NCBI GenBank assembly: GCA_965221835.1
Contig: OZ244916.1
Span: forward strand, 496,001-560,000
DNA length: 64,000 nucleotides
DNA from: Persebacter sp965221835
GTDB lineage: Bacteria > Pseudomonadota > Gammaproteobacteria > Tethybacterales > Persebacteraceae
Reading direction: 5' to 3'
Of this stretch, positions 26,647 to 35,983 are shown piece after piece. The notes under the pieces were generated by a model. It was not told the origin of the DNA and did not search any database. It was given only the letters and a program-made list of their open reading frames with translations. Each line of letters begins with the position of its first letter. Position 1 is the stretch's first letter. Position numbers and translations under genes: made by a program.

Positions 26647-27378
26647 ATGTGGCGCGATTTTTATTCCGGCGGCAAACTTTCCGCTCCGATTGTTGTTGTT
26701 TATTTAATATTGGGCGTGGCGGCGGGCGCGTTGGGGGCGAGTCGCGGATTGTCGGTTGCCGAAATCGCGCTGTTGTCGTTGCTGCTTTTCGCCGGTTCGG
26801 CGCAGTTTGTTTTTCCCGAAATATACGAAGGCGCACCGCGCGCATTGGCGTCGGCGGTATTTTTTATTAATCTGCGGCATTTGTTATATTCCACCGCGTT
26901 GGCGCAACAGGCGCGGCGGTTGTCGCCGCGGGCGCGGGCGGCAATCGGTGCGCAACTGACGGACGAAACTTTTCTTGTCGCGACTGCGCATTTGCGCGGA
27001 AAAATGATTCCCTCCGGCGCGTGGATGATTGGATTAAATTTTTGTTCCTATCTCGCGTGGTGCGGCGGCAATGTTTGCGGCGCACTTGTCGGCGGGGCGT
27101 TGGATTTGTCCGTTGTCGGTGCGGACTTTGCCGGCGCGGCAATGTTTATCGCGTTGCTTGTGCCGCAAATCACGGGACACGCCCGCACAAAAATGGCGAT
27201 TGCGGTTGCGGCGGTCGCCGGCATTGCAGCATGCATCGCGCAAACAATGTTCGCCGGCGCATTCGGCGGCGTAATGGCGGCAGTTTTGGCGGCGGCGGCG
27301 GGCGCGGCGATATTCGGCGACAACGAAAGCGACCGCGAATTCGCCGAAATGTTGCGCGCGGAAGATAACGCAAAATGA
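26647..27378 (+). CDS. azlC: AzlC-family branched-chain amino acid exporter subunit
   Basis: Large subunit of a two-component exporter for branched-chain amino acids or analogues. The 243-residue protein has the hallmark AGSAQFVFPEIYEGAPRA in the first third and INLRHLLYSTALA after it, then several more helices. The C-terminal tail is acidic. The stop overlaps azlD by four bases (ATGA). Confidence 0.9.
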   Translation: MWRDFYSGGKLSAPIVVVYLILGVAAGALGASRGLSVAEIALLSLLLFAGSAQFVFPEIYEGAPRALASAVFFINLRHLLYSTALAQQARRLSPRARAAIGAQLTDETFLVATAHLRGKMIPSGAWMIGLNFCSYLAWCGGNVCGALVGGALDLSVVGADFAGAAMFIALLVPQITGHARTKMAIAVAAVAGIAACIAQTMFAGAFGGVMAAVLAAAAGAAIFGDNESDREFAEMLRAEDNAK

Positions 27379-27704
27379 CCGTCCGCCCCGAAATTCTCGG
27401 ATTGATTTTGCTGTGCGCGTTGGTGACAATCGTGCCGCGGGTGTTGCCGTTTCTTGCCGCGCATCGGATGCGGTTGTCGCCGCGCGCGGTGGCATGGTTT
27501 CGTTTTTTGCCGGTGGCGATATTGTCGGCGTTGTTGTTTCCGGCGTTGTTGTTTCCCGGCGGCGAATGGCAAGGAACGATTTTGACTCCGCACATTGCGG
27601 CGGGCGCGATTGCCGCATTCGCCGCCGTTCGCAGCGGCAACATTATCATCGCGTGCATAACGGGAATGTTGGGTTATGCGGCATTGTCCGCAATTTTTTC
27701 ATAA
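27375..27704 (+). CDS. azlD: AzlD-family small exporter subunit
   Basis: Partner of AzlC; 109 residues, three to four hydrophobic segments. The conserved LVTIVPRVLPFL near the N-terminus and LPVAILSALLFPALL in the middle are diagnostic. Translationally coupled to azlC. Confidence 0.88.
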   Translation: MTVRPEILGLILLCALVTIVPRVLPFLAAHRMRLSPRAVAWFRFLPVAILSALLFPALLFPGGEWQGTILTPHIAAGAIAAFAAVRSGNIIIACITGMLGYAALSAIFS

Positions 27705-27750
27705 CTACATTTTTCGGCGAAATCGGATAAAATGCGATTAAGATAATCCG

Positions 27751-28194
27751 ATGAAATTAAAAACGTTTTTTTTACCAATTTTTGCATTACCGATTTTTGC
27801 CGCGGTTTTGTTTGCATTGTCTGCCGCTGCCGATTCTTCGCCGCGCGAAACGGAAATCAGTGCGGCGTGGTGCGAAAAAAACGGCGGGATTACCGAGTTT
27901 CGCTTGTTGGATAAATCGCGCATAGATTGCTATCTGCCCGAAATGGAATACGCGGCGGAGTTTGATTGGGGCTACAAAGACGCGCCGTATACTTGCATCG
28001 GTCAGGCGCGATATTATGCGGCGGAAACGGGAATGAATCCGTTATGCATTTTGATTCGGCGGGACGGACAACCGCAAAAAGAGTTTCGCAAATATACGCG
28101 CAAAGCATTAATCGGCGGCGGGGCGGACATTCGTTGCATCACAATACGCGGCGAACGAATTGATTGTTTGACCGGCGAAATTCGGAAACCATAG
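27751..28194 (+). CDS. Secreted hypothetical protein with possible PD-(D/E)XK nuclease-like core
   Basis: A signal peptide of the MKIKT..LPLFA type, shared with the array at 59958-62390, precedes a 118-residue mature domain. That domain shows KSRIDCYLPEMEYAAEFDWG, GQARYYAAETGMNPLCILI and a C-terminal pair of cysteines. The arrangement of an Asp-Cys strand, a Glu-x-Asp strand and an IGQARYYA helix resembles a family of small PD-(D/E)XK-like proteins, but the usual Lys next to Glu is not obvious. Function is unknown; the four or five cysteines suit an oxidising periplasm. Confidence 0.5.
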   Translation: MKLKTFFLPIFALPIFAAVLFALSAAADSSPRETEISAAWCEKNGGITEFRLLDKSRIDCYLPEMEYAAEFDWGYKDAPYTCIGQARYYAAETGMNPLCILIRRDGQPQKEFRKYTRKALIGGGADIRCITIRGERIDCLTGEIRKP

Positions 28195-28256
28195 GACGCG
28201 ACATTTGCCGCCGTTTTTCCGTTCGTCAATTGATACTGCAAAAACGCAGTCCGCGA

Positions 28257-28270
28257 TATAATATAAAACT
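28257..28270 (+). promoter_or_regulatory. -10 box eight bases before nadA
   Basis: TATAAT at 28257-28262 with an eight-base gap to the nadA ATG; TTGATA at 28230-28235 is a possible -35 with a long spacer. Suggests a leaderless or near-leaderless transcript. Confidence 0.45.
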
Positions 28271-29368
28271 ATGCAAGAAGTGGCAATTAATTTTTCGCAA
28301 TTCGCGGCAATGCCCGATGATGATTGCAGGGAGCGGATTGTCGCCGCGCGCCGCCGTTTGGGCGGGCGTGTTTGTTTGCTGGCGCATCATTATCAGCGGG
28401 CGGATGTTTACCGGTATGCCGATCTTACCGGCGATTCGCTGAAACTTTCGCGGCTGGCGGCGGAAAGCGATTCCGAGTTTATCGTTTTTTGCGGCGTCCA
28501 TTTTATGGCGGAAGTCGCCGACATTCTCACCGCCGATTCGCAAATCGTCACATTGCCCGATTTGGCGGCGGGTTGCTCCATGGCGGATATGGCGTCTTTG
28601 GCGAAAGTAGAACGCGCGTGGCGCGAGTTGTCGGAAGTTTTGGATGCGGATGAAGAAATCGCGCCGGTAACTTATATCAATTCCGCCGCCGATCTCAAGG
28701 CGTTTTGTGCGCGGCACGGCGGCATCGTTTGCACTTCGTCCAATGCGGCGGCGGTTTTGAAATGGTGTTATGCGCGGCGCGGCAAAGTTTTGTTTTTTCC
28801 CGACCAACATCTCGGCAGATGGACGGCGCGCACGATGAATATTCCCCGTGCGGAAATGGCGGTGTGGGATTTTGATTTGCCGCAAGGCGGATTGTCGGCG
28901 GACGAAATTCGCCGCGCCAAAATTATTTTGTGGAAAGGATTTTGTTCGGTACATCAAATGTTTCGCCCCGAACATGTCGCGGCGTTTCGCGAAAAACATC
29001 CGGACGGATTCGTCATTTCGCATCCGGAATGTTGCGAAGAAGTTTGCGAAATATCCGATACTGTCGGTTCCACCGAAACGATTATTAAAACAATCGCCGC
29101 CGCGCCGCCGAATACGCGGTGGCTGGTCGGCACCGAATTAAATTTGGTGCAACGCATTGCCGAAGAATTTAAACCGGACGGAAAAATCATTCGTTTTATG
29201 TCGCCGATGGTGTGTATGTGCAGCACGATGGCGCGCATAGACCCGCAACATTTGGCGTGGAATTTGGAATCGTTGGCGGACGGAAAAATCGTCAACCAAA
29301 TAAAAGTCCCGCCCGAAAACGCCCGCCTCGCCAAAATCGCATTGGAGCGGATGTTGGAATGCGGGTGA
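28271..29368 (+). CDS. nadA: Quinolinate synthase
   Basis: Condenses iminoaspartate with dihydroxyacetone phosphate to quinolinate in NAD synthesis. The 365-residue protein shows LLAHHYQRADVYRYADLTGD, the three 4Fe-4S cysteines (in AAGCSMADMA, SHPECCEEV and PMVCMCSTMARI), and the triose-binding VFCGVHFMAE. This is the longer A-type enzyme. nadB and nadC are not in the window. The stop overlaps the next small gene by one base. Confidence 0.94.
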   Translation: MQEVAINFSQFAAMPDDDCRERIVAARRRLGGRVCLLAHHYQRADVYRYADLTGDSLKLSRLAAESDSEFIVFCGVHFMAEVADILTADSQIVTLPDLAAGCSMADMASLAKVERAWRELSEVLDADEEIAPVTYINSAADLKAFCARHGGIVCTSSNAAAVLKWCYARRGKVLFFPDQHLGRWTARTMNIPRAEMAVWDFDLPQGGLSADEIRRAKIILWKGFCSVHQMFRPEHVAAFREKHPDGFVISHPECCEEVCEISDTVGSTETIIKTIAAAPPNTRWLVGTELNLVQRIAEEFKPDGKIIRFMSPMVCMCSTMARIDPQHLAWNLESLADGKIVNQIKVPPENARLAKIALERMLECG

Positions 29369-29697
29369 TGAAAGCGTTTTTCAGTCAGCGCGGTAAATTG
29401 TCCGCCGATGAAGAATTTGCGCGGGATTATACAAATAGCGGCGTGGCACCGATGTGGTTTCAAGTTGTTATGGTCGTGATAATTAAGGCGGTCGCCGTTG
29501 GCATTTTGTATGCGATAGCGAAGTTTGTTTCCATTGAGGCGGCGTTAGTCGTTTATGTGCTGTGGGCGGGCGTTGTGTCCGGGTGTGACAGTTATGCTGA
29601 ACACAGGGATATGCACATGTTTTTGTGGAACGACAAGCAGTTGGACAAAAGAATCACGACACTTGAAGAATCCGCGGCGCACAAGAGCGGAAATTAA
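29368..29697 (+). CDS. Small hypothetical membrane protein
   Basis: A 109-residue protein with two likely membrane helices (FQVVMVVIIKAVAVGILYAI and AALVVYVLWAGVVSG), a short N-terminal cytoplasmic arm and a charged C-terminal tail. No family recognised. Start at ATG 29368 overlaps the nadA stop by one base; an ATG nine bases earlier is also in frame. Translational coupling to nadA implies co-expression only. Confidence 0.6.
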   Translation: MKAFFSQRGKLSADEEFARDYTNSGVAPMWFQVVMVVIIKAVAVGILYAIAKFVSIEAALVVYVLWAGVVSGCDSYAEHRDMHMFLWNDKQLDKRITTLEESAAHKSGN

Positions 29698-29724
29698 TCC
29701 GTTTCGCCCGCCATTTTTTCTTTT

Positions 29725-31013
29725 TCCAACAATTTCCGTTTGCGATTAATTTGCTTGTGGCAGTCGTGTGTTTGTTTTTCCGAGCAGGAATTCGGCGGTT
29801 TTTTGTTCTGCTGGAATCGCTGTTTCGCGCGGCAGATAAATTGCCGAATGTATGGATATTTGGGACAATAGCCGGCACATCAGCGGTCCCACTTCCGCCC
29901 ATGACAAATTGCCGAGTCCGCATCCCAAGGCGGGAAGCGCCAGCGATTTTATGCCTTCTTTTTCATAGTTTTCGGCAATCCACTGCAGTCCGCTTTCAAT
30001 ATCGGCGAGACGCGAATCATCGCGCCAACTGCGTTTGGTGGCGAAGAGCAAAAACCAACGGCTGGCGTTCGGTTCTTTCAAATGTTCCGGCATATCCGCC
30101 AATTCGGAATCCAAAGAACTTTCGCGTTTGTAAAGATAGGGTTTTTGCGGCGTCAACAATTTGCGGCGGCAGGCATCCTGATATTTAACATAAACATCGG
30201 GAAATTGATACTTGGTGCGGGACGCGAGTCCTTTCCCCATTATGCCGCCTGTATTGACGCTGATAGTGAAAGTTTGCCTTGACGAAAAAAACATGTCGCC
30301 TTCCACGAGCGAAATGTTGTCGCTGATGCGTCCGCCGGAAGACGGCAGAAAAAACATGTCCGGTTCCACAATAACCGGCGGGGCGGACGGCAATGCCTCC
30401 ATCCATGTTTTGGTTTTGTTGTCCGGCACATACACGCCGTCCACATATTCCGCCGGCACATTATCGGGAATCAATAACTCCGACATAATGATGCGTTTGC
30501 CGCTATCGGTGTTGTTCCAATATTTGGCGTGGATTTGATTCCAGATTTGTTTTTTTAGAATTTTAGGAAAGCCGTCTTTGACGGGGCATATTTCGGATTC
30601 TTCAATAGCGGCGGCGTTGCCTACGGAAATGTACGCGTCCGCCATCTTGAGAATATCGGGACGCAGACGAAGAACGACAACATCGTGTTTTTCGTGGCGT
30701 ACGCGATAAAGCATCGGGTTGCGCGCTTGAAAATAAAAGTTGGCGTATTCCCACAAGGATTTTCCGGCGGGCGTTTGCCGCTCTTTGCGTCGGTCGACAA
30801 TGCTTTTATCATATATGCGGGACGGTTCCATTTTTCGCTCTTCAATTTGGCGATGGGATAAAATGCCGTGTTGCAGAATGCTCGGTACATTTTTTTTGTG
30901 CGTGATGTAATACAAAGCATGAATATCTTTGGCGGGCGCGGGCATGCTTGAATTATGGCACATTCGGGACGGGTTTTTTCTCCCTCTCCAACAATTTCCG
31001 TTTGCGATTAATT
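29725..31013. repeat. 27-bp perfect direct repeats bounding the darT-darG fusion gene
   Basis: The 27 bases at 29725-29751 are repeated exactly at 30987-31013. The right copy is the coding region for INRKRKLLE near the end of ada. The left copy overlaps the darTG stop, and on the minus strand continues in frame as KEKMAGETD and a stop, which reads like the original ada C-terminus. This is the pattern expected if the darTG unit was inserted at the ada 3' end with duplication of the target. Confidence 0.8.
29746..30945 (-). CDS. darTG: Single-chain DarT-DarG: DNA ADP-ribosyltransferase toxin fused to macrodomain antitoxin
   Basis: DarT ADP-ribosylates thymidine in single-stranded DNA and DarG reverses this and neutralises the toxin; normally they are two genes. 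Here residues 1-190 match DarT: LYYITHKKNVPSILQHGIL (NAD-binding start), YANFYFQARNPMLYRV, and IIMSELLIPDNVP with the catalytic Glu at 156. Residues 205-399 are a DarG-type macrodomain: ISLVEGDMFF, NTGGIMGKGLASRTK, FATKRSWRDDSRLADIESGL and ALPALGCGLGNLSWAEV. DarG's usual C-terminal DarT-binding domain seems absent. Start M at 30945 is chosen (CATAAT box six bases upstream); an ATG six codons earlier is possible. Lies just downstream of ada. Confidence 0.85.
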   Translation of the reverse strand: MPAPAKDIHALYYITHKKNVPSILQHGILSHRQIEERKMEPSRIYDKSIVDRRKERQTPAGKSLWEYANFYFQARNPMLYRVRHEKHDVVVLRLRPDILKMADAYISVGNAAAIEESEICPVKDGFPKILKKQIWNQIHAKYWNNTDSGKRIIMSELLIPDNVPAEYVDGVYVPDNKTKTWMEALPSAPPVIVEPDMFFLPSSGGRISDNISLVEGDMFFSSRQTFTISVNTGGIMGKGLASRTKYQFPDVYVKYQDACRRKLLTPQKPYLYKRESSLDSELADMPEHLKEPNASRWFLLFATKRSWRDDSRLADIESGLQWIAENYEKEGIKSLALPALGCGLGNLSWAEVGPLMCRLLSQISIHSAIYLPRETAIPAEQKTAEFLLGKTNTRLPQAN

Positions 31014-31972
31014 CCCCAGCGGTAGCCGCGTGTTTTACCGTCTTTGCCGATTGCGCGGTGACACGGAATTATCACCGCGATTTGTCCGCATGCCGCCCCG
31101 ACTGCGCGGGCGGATTTGGGTGCGCCGATGTCTTGCGCGATTTGCGAATAGGTTTTTGTTTCGCCCGCTGGAATGTTTTGCAGAGCGCGCCATACCCGCC
31201 GCTGAAAAGCGGTTGCGCGAATGTCCAGCGGCAGATTATGTGCGCCGCGAGGTTCGTTAATTAAACGAATCGTTTTGCGGACGAGTTCGCGAAATTGGTT
31301 GTCGTCCGAATCAATTTTCGCGCGCGGAAATTGTTGTTTTAATCGCGCGCAAAGTTCGGATTCGGAATCGCCGAATTCCACCGCGCAAACTCCGCGTCCG
31401 GTCGCGGCGATGAGAACTTTGCCGAGCAAACTTTCGCCGATGGCGGCGCGGACGAATTCGTCTCCGCCGCCGCTTTTGTACGCGGCGGGAGTCATTCCCA
31501 ACTGCGCGGCGGGATTTTCATAAACGCGCGCGCCGGATTCAAAACCGGAATCGTACATCGCGGCGGTGACAGATTCCGCCGTCCGCAAGTTGCCGCGCGC
31601 CGCTTCGGCGTATTGTTTCGGCGTAAGCCCCAAATATCGCGTAAATTGCCGGTGAAAATTGCGCGCACTCATTCCCGATTCTTTCGCCAAATCGGATAAC
31701 GCCGGAACCGATTCCGCGTCTTCCAAACGGCGGCAGGCGGCGACAATGTTTTGCGGCGGAGATGGCGGCGAATCGGGGCGACACTTTTTGCAGGCGCGAT
31801 AGCCGGCGCGCGCGGCGTCTTCGGCGCGGGCGAAAATTTCCACATTCTCGCGGCGGGGCGTTTTGGAAACGCAGCCGCAATTGCAATAAATGCCGGTGGT
31901 TTTTACCGCATAAATAAAATCAGCGGGGCGTTTTTCGGCAATCGCGCGCCATTTGGAATCGTTTATTTTCAT
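30953..31972 (-). CDS. ada: Ada-type methylated-DNA repair protein and regulator
   Basis: Repairs alkylated DNA by accepting methyl groups and activates alkylation-response genes when methylated. Three parts are visible in 339 residues. The N-terminal zinc domain has TTGIYCNCGC and ACKKCRPD (the CxxxC pair is kept, with one extra Cys). The AraC-type helix-turn-helix shows LAKESGMSARNFHRQFTRYL. The C-terminal methyltransferase has the acceptor IIPCHRAIGKDG and GYRWGINRKRKLLE. ATG 31972 is preferred over a TTG 36 bases upstream. The last residues (REKKPVPNVP) seem to be new sequence gained when darTG inserted. Confidence 0.9.
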   Translation of the reverse strand: MKINDSKWRAIAEKRPADFIYAVKTTGIYCNCGCVSKTPRRENVEIFARAEDAARAGYRACKKCRPDSPPSPPQNIVAACRRLEDAESVPALSDLAKESGMSARNFHRQFTRYLGLTPKQYAEAARGNLRTAESVTAAMYDSGFESGARVYENPAAQLGMTPAAYKSGGGDEFVRAAIGESLLGKVLIAATGRGVCAVEFGDSESELCARLKQQFPRAKIDSDDNQFRELVRKTIRLINEPRGAHNLPLDIRATAFQRRVWRALQNIPAGETKTYSQIAQDIGAPKSARAVGAACGQIAVIIPCHRAIGKDGKTRGYRWGINRKRKLLEREKKPVPNVP

Positions 31973-32089
31973 GCGATAAAGTTTAATCGCACCAGCCCCG
32001 ATATGCAATCCGTTTGTTGACTGCCAATTAAATTTTTACCGCCCGCATTCGCGGAAAAAAGGGCGGGGCGGCAATGATGCCGCGGCGGG

Positions 32090-34189
32090 TTATTTGCTTT
32101 CTTCGGGGGCGTTTTCCATATCGCGCATGGTGAAGCGAACTTTGCCGCCTTCGGAGCGAAGGACTTTTACGCGGACGATTTGGTCTACTTGCAATGCATC
32201 GGATACTTTGTTTGTCCGTTCGTTGGAAATTTGTGAGATGTGTAAAAGACCATCGCGCCCCGGCAAAATGCTGATTACCGCGCCGACATTTTCTATGATG
32301 CTTTCAACTTTGCCCTCGTAAATCATTCCGACTTCCACATCTTTGGTGATGGATTCAATTTTGTCGCGCGCTTGTGCGCATGCTTCGGAAGTGCCCGAAA
32401 TCATGACCGTGCCGTCGTCGTTAATGTCAATCGTCGTTTCGGTGGTTTCGGTGAGATTGCGGATGACCGCGCCGCCTTTGCCGATGACTTCGCGGATTTT
32501 GTCGGTCGGGATTTTTATCTTTAACATCCGCGGCGCATATTTGGATGCTTCCGCGCGCGGTCCGGCAATCGCCTCTTCCATAATTTTCAGAATATGCATT
32601 CGCCCCTCGTTCGCTTGTTCGAGGGCGGCGTGCATAATTTGCCCGCTGATGCTGTCAATTTTCAGATCCATTTGCAAGGCGGTGACGCCTTTGCGGGTGC
32701 CGGCGACTTTAAAATCCATGTCGCCGAGATGATCTTCATCGCCGAGAATGTCGGACAAAACCGCGAATTTATCGCCGTCTTTGATGAGTCCCATCGCAAT
32801 GCCGGAAACATGCGCAGACAACGGTACACCGGCGTCCATCATGGAAAGCGAACCGCCGCAAACCGATGCCATGGAACTGGAACCGTTGGATTCGGTAATT
32901 TCTGAAACCAGACGCAGCGAAAACGCGAAATCTTCTTTGTCCGGCAATACTGCCATTAAACCGCGTCTTGCCAAATGTCCGTGTCCAACTTCGCGGCGTT
33001 TGGGTGTGCCGGCGCGTCCGGTTTCGCCGGTGGCATAAGGCGGCATATTGTAATGCACCATAAAACGGTCGTATTGCATTCCGGACAAGGCGTCAATTTT
33101 TTGTTCGTCGCGTTCGGCACCCATTGTCGTGATTACCAAAGATTGCGTTTCGCCGCGCGTAAATAAGGCGGAACCGTGAGTGCGCGGCAAGACGCCGAGG
33201 CGGATGCTAATCGGGCGAATCGTGCGCGTGCCGCGTCCGTCAATGCGCGGATTGCCGGCGAGAATTCGCCCGCGGACGATGCCGGATTCTATTTTTTTCA
33301 GTTGCGAACTGACGAGATTTTTTTCGAGCGGCGTGGAATCGGCGGAAAGTACCGCATTTTCGCCGCTGCGGCGGATTTCGGATAACTTCGCGCTGCGTTC
33401 TTGTTTTTCGGTGATGTTGTAGGCGTCGGCGAAAGTGTCGGCGGTGGCGGCTTGCAACGCCGATTTTTGCTCATCCGAAAGGGACGGGGCAGTCCAATCC
33501 CACGGCGTTCTGCCCGCTTCGCGTCCGAGATGTTCTATTGCGTCAATAATCGCTTGCATACTTTCGTGTCCGCCCAGTACCGAATTTAACATCGCCTCTT
33601 CGGAAAGTTCTTTCGCCTCAGATTCCACCATCAGAACGCCTTCGCGCGTGCCGGCGACGATTAAATCCAGCGACGATTGGGAAAGTGCGCTTTGGTAAGG
33701 ATTCATAACCGGTTTGCCGTCAATGTAGCCGACTCGCATTCCGCCGATGGGACCGGCGAAGGGAATGCCGGAAAGATGCAACGCTGCGGATGCGCCGACA
33801 ATGGCGGGAATATCGGGATTGACTTCCGGATTGAACGACAAAACGCTTGCTAAAACTTGCGTTTCGTGATAAAAGAAATCGGGAAAAAGCGGGCGGATGG
33901 AGCGGTCAATTAGACGGCTGGTTAAAACTTCCTTGTCGCTGGGGCGACCTTCGCGCCGCAAAAAACTGCCGGGAATGCGTCCCGCCGCGTAATATTTTTC
34001 TTGATAATCCACAGTCAGCGGCAAAAATGTCGCGTCCGCTTTGGCATCCCGCCCTGCGGTGACGGCAACAAGAACGACGGTATCTTCCACATTGACCAGC
34101 ACGGTCGCCCCCGCTTGTCTGCCGATTTCTCCGTATTCCAAAGTCGCTTGCCGGTCGCCGAGGGCGAAAGATTTTTTGTAGTGGGGCAT
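32090..34189 (-). CDS. pnp: Polyribonucleotide nucleotidyltransferase (PNPase)
   Basis: Phosphorolytic 3'-5' exoribonuclease of RNA turnover. Two RNase PH domains (the first with ETVLV-type [14 protein letters not shown] and [15 protein letters not shown]; the second with [20 protein letters not shown] and a [20 protein letters not shown] core) are followed by KH ([15 protein letters not shown]) and S1 ([20 protein letters not shown]) domains. Length is 699 residues, normal. It lies 61 bases after rpsO in the usual rpsO-pnp order. A G/C hairpin with a T run after the stop (near 32050-32080, minus strand) is a possible terminator. Confidence 0.97.
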   Translation of the reverse strand: MPHYKKSFALGDRQATLEYGEIGRQAGATVLVNVEDTVVLVAVTAGRDAKADATFLPLTVDYQEKYYAAGRIPGSFLRREGRPSDKEVLTSRLIDRSIRPLFPDFFYHETQVLASVLSFNPEVNPDIPAIVGASAALHLSGIPFAGPIGGMRVGYIDGKPVMNPYQSALSQSSLDLIVAGTREGVLMVESEAKELSEEAMLNSVLGGHESMQAIIDAIEHLGREAGRTPWDWTAPSLSDEQKSALQAATADTFADAYNITEKQERSAKLSEIRRSGENAVLSADSTPLEKNLVSSQLKKIESGIVRGRILAGNPRIDGRGTRTIRPISIRLGVLPRTHGSALFTRGETQSLVITTMGAERDEQKIDALSGMQYDRFMVHYNMPPYATGETGRAGTPKRREVGHGHLARRGLMAVLPDKEDFAFSLRLVSEITESNGSSSMASVCGGSLSMMDAGVPLSAHVSGIAMGLIKDGDKFAVLSDILGDEDHLGDMDFKVAGTRKGVTALQMDLKIDSISGQIMHAALEQANEGRMHILKIMEEAIAGPRAEASKYAPRMLKIKIPTDKIREVIGKGGAVIRNLTETTETTIDINDDGTVMISGTSEACAQARDKIESITKDVEVGMIYEGKVESIIENVGAVISILPGRDGLLHISQISNERTNKVSDALQVDQIVRVKVLRSEGGKVRFTMRDMENAPEESK

Positions 34190-34250
34190 GATGGTTTCCT
34201 TGTTGTAAAAAAAAATAAAGTGCGCTGTTGCGTTGCCGATGCGGGGCGCG

Positions 34251-34529
34251 TTATTTGCGCAAACCCAGAGTCGCGAGCGTTTTGCCGTGCGTTGCCGGAT
34301 TTGTTCTTTTGAGATAGGCGGTCAGTTTGCGGCGGCGGGAAATCATTGCAATCAGCCCGCGGCGCGTGTGTTTGTCTTTTTTGTGGACGGAAAGATGGCG
34401 CGTCAGTTGGGTGATGCGTTCTGTTAGGCGGACGATTTGTACTTGCGAAGAACCGACATCTTTGTCGTGCAGACGCAAGGCGGCGATGTGGTCGCCGGAG
34501 TTGGGGGAGAGGGAGTGTGTGTCGTTCAT
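34251..34529 (-). CDS. rpsO: 30S ribosomal protein S15
   Basis: Primary 16S rRNA-binding protein of the small subunit. The 92-residue product shows [20 protein letters not shown], the [19 protein letters not shown] loop and [12 protein letters not shown] minus-strand TATAAT (34559-34564) lies about 30 bases upstream, giving a short leader. Confidence 0.96.
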   Translation of the reverse strand: MNDTHSLSPNSGDHIAALRLHDKDVGSSQVQIVRLTERITQLTRHLSVHKKDKHTRRGLIAMISRRRKLTAYLKRTNPATHGKTLATLGLRK

Positions 34530-34588
34530 AAGTGTCGCCTTTTTTCGGAAAAAATGTTATTATACCGCAAAAAACGCCGAAAGAAGTT

Positions 34589-34662
34589 TATAATTTGAAA
34601 AAGTTTTTATATTTGACGAAAAAAACGGAAAAAAATATGTACGAAAATATGCGAAAAATATT
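34589..34662 (+). promoter_or_regulatory. Putative nuoF promoter
   Basis: TATAAT at 34589-34594 on the plus strand lies 69 bases before nuoF and is divergent from the rpsO promoter. The leader is A/T-rich without a clear Shine-Dalgarno sequence. Confidence 0.4.
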
Positions 34663-35967
34663 ATGTCGCCGCCGGTAATGCCCGATAGTGTCGTTTTCCC
34701 GTGCGGGACGGATGCCGATTTGTCCGCGTTGGCGGCGTATCGTGCGGCGGGCGGTTATGAAGTTTTGGAGCGCGTTTTGCGCGAAAAAATCAACCCGGAC
34801 GATTTGCTGGCACAAATTAAAGAATCCGGATTGCGCGGGCGCGGCGGGGCGGGATTTCCGACCGGACTTAAATGGTCGTTCATTCCGCGCGGACTGCCGA
34901 CCGATGTGTATCTCGTTTGCAACAGCGACGAAGGCGAACCCGGCACATTCAAAGATCGCGACATTTTGCGCCGCAATCCGCACCAATTAATTGAGGGAAT
35001 GATTTTGGGCGCGTACATTATGGGCGCATCGCGCGGCTACAACTATATTCACGGCGAAATTTGGGAGGCGTACGAATTGATGGAACGGGCGGTGGACGAA
35101 TCGCGCACCGCCGGTTATTTGGGCGATGATATTCTCGCTTCCGGATTTTCGTTTGAGTTGTACAATCATCATGGCTACGGGGCGTATATTTGCGGCGAAG
35201 AATCGGCGTTGCTGGAATCGTTGGAAGGCAAAAAAGGGCAGCCGCGCAACAAACCGCCGTTTCCGGCGAGTAGCGGATTGTACGGCAAACCGACGACGAT
35301 TAACAACACCGAAACTTTCGCGTGCGTTCCCTATATTTTGCGGCACGGCGGCGAAAAATTCGCGGCGCTCGGCAAACCGAACAACGGCGGCACGAAAGTT
35401 TTTTCGGTGTCCGGACATGTGGAAAAACCGGGCAACTACGAAGTGCCGCTCGGCTTTCCCTTCGCCGATTTGCTCAAAATGGCGGGCGGCGTGCGCGGCG
35501 GACGCAAACTGAAAGCGGTCATTCCCGGCGGTTCTTCGGTGCCGGTCGTGCCGGGCGAAAAAATGATGGAACTGACAATGGATTACGATTGTCTCGGCAA
35601 AGCGGGAACGATGTTAGGTGCGGGTTCGGTGATTGTGATGGACGAAAATGTTTGTATGGTGCGGGCGTTAATGCGCCTTTCGTATTTTTATTTTGAAGAA
35701 TCGTGCGGGCAATGCACGCCGTGCCGAGAAGGGACGGGCTGGCTGTATCGCGTCGTCAAACGGATAGAAGAAGGCGAGGGACGCGCGGACGATTTGGACT
35801 TACTAAAAAGCGTTTCCGACAACATAGACGGGCGAACGATTTGCGGTTTAGGCGCGGCAGCGGCAACACCGGTACGCAGTTTTATCAAACACTTCCGCGC
35901 AGAGTTTGATTATCATATTCAACACAAAAAATGCCTCCCCGGCACTTGCGGATTTGGCGATGAGTGA
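34663..35967 (+). CDS. nuoF: NADH-quinone oxidoreductase subunit F
   Basis: NADH- and FMN-binding subunit of respiratory complex I. FMN/NADH signatures are [16 protein letters not shown] near residue 60, [16 protein letters not shown] and [15 protein letters not shown]; the 4Fe-4S motif is [15 protein letters not shown] near 345. Length is 434 residues. No nuoE lies before it (rpsO/pnp are divergent), and nuoG is 4 kb downstream, so this is a split nuo locus. A 6-bp hairpin (35967-35984) sits at the convergent stop codons with the next gene. Confidence 0.95.
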   Translation: MSPPVMPDSVVFPCGTDADLSALAAYRAAGGYEVLERVLREKINPDDLLAQIKESGLRGRGGAGFPTGLKWSFIPRGLPTDVYLVCNSDEGEPGTFKDRDILRRNPHQLIEGMILGAYIMGASRGYNYIHGEIWEAYELMERAVDESRTAGYLGDDILASGFSFELYNHHGYGAYICGEESALLESLEGKKGQPRNKPPFPASSGLYGKPTTINNTETFACVPYILRHGGEKFAALGKPNNGGTKVFSVSGHVEKPGNYEVPLGFPFADLLKMAGGVRGGRKLKAVIPGGSSVPVVPGEKMMELTMDYDCLGKAGTMLGAGSVIVMDENVCMVRALMRLSYFYFEESCGQCTPCREGTGWLYRVVKRIEEGEGRADDLDLLKSVSDNIDGRTICGLGAAAATPVRSFIKHFRAEFDYHIQHKKCLPGTCGFGDE

Positions 35968-35983
35968 GGCGGTTTTCGCCGCC

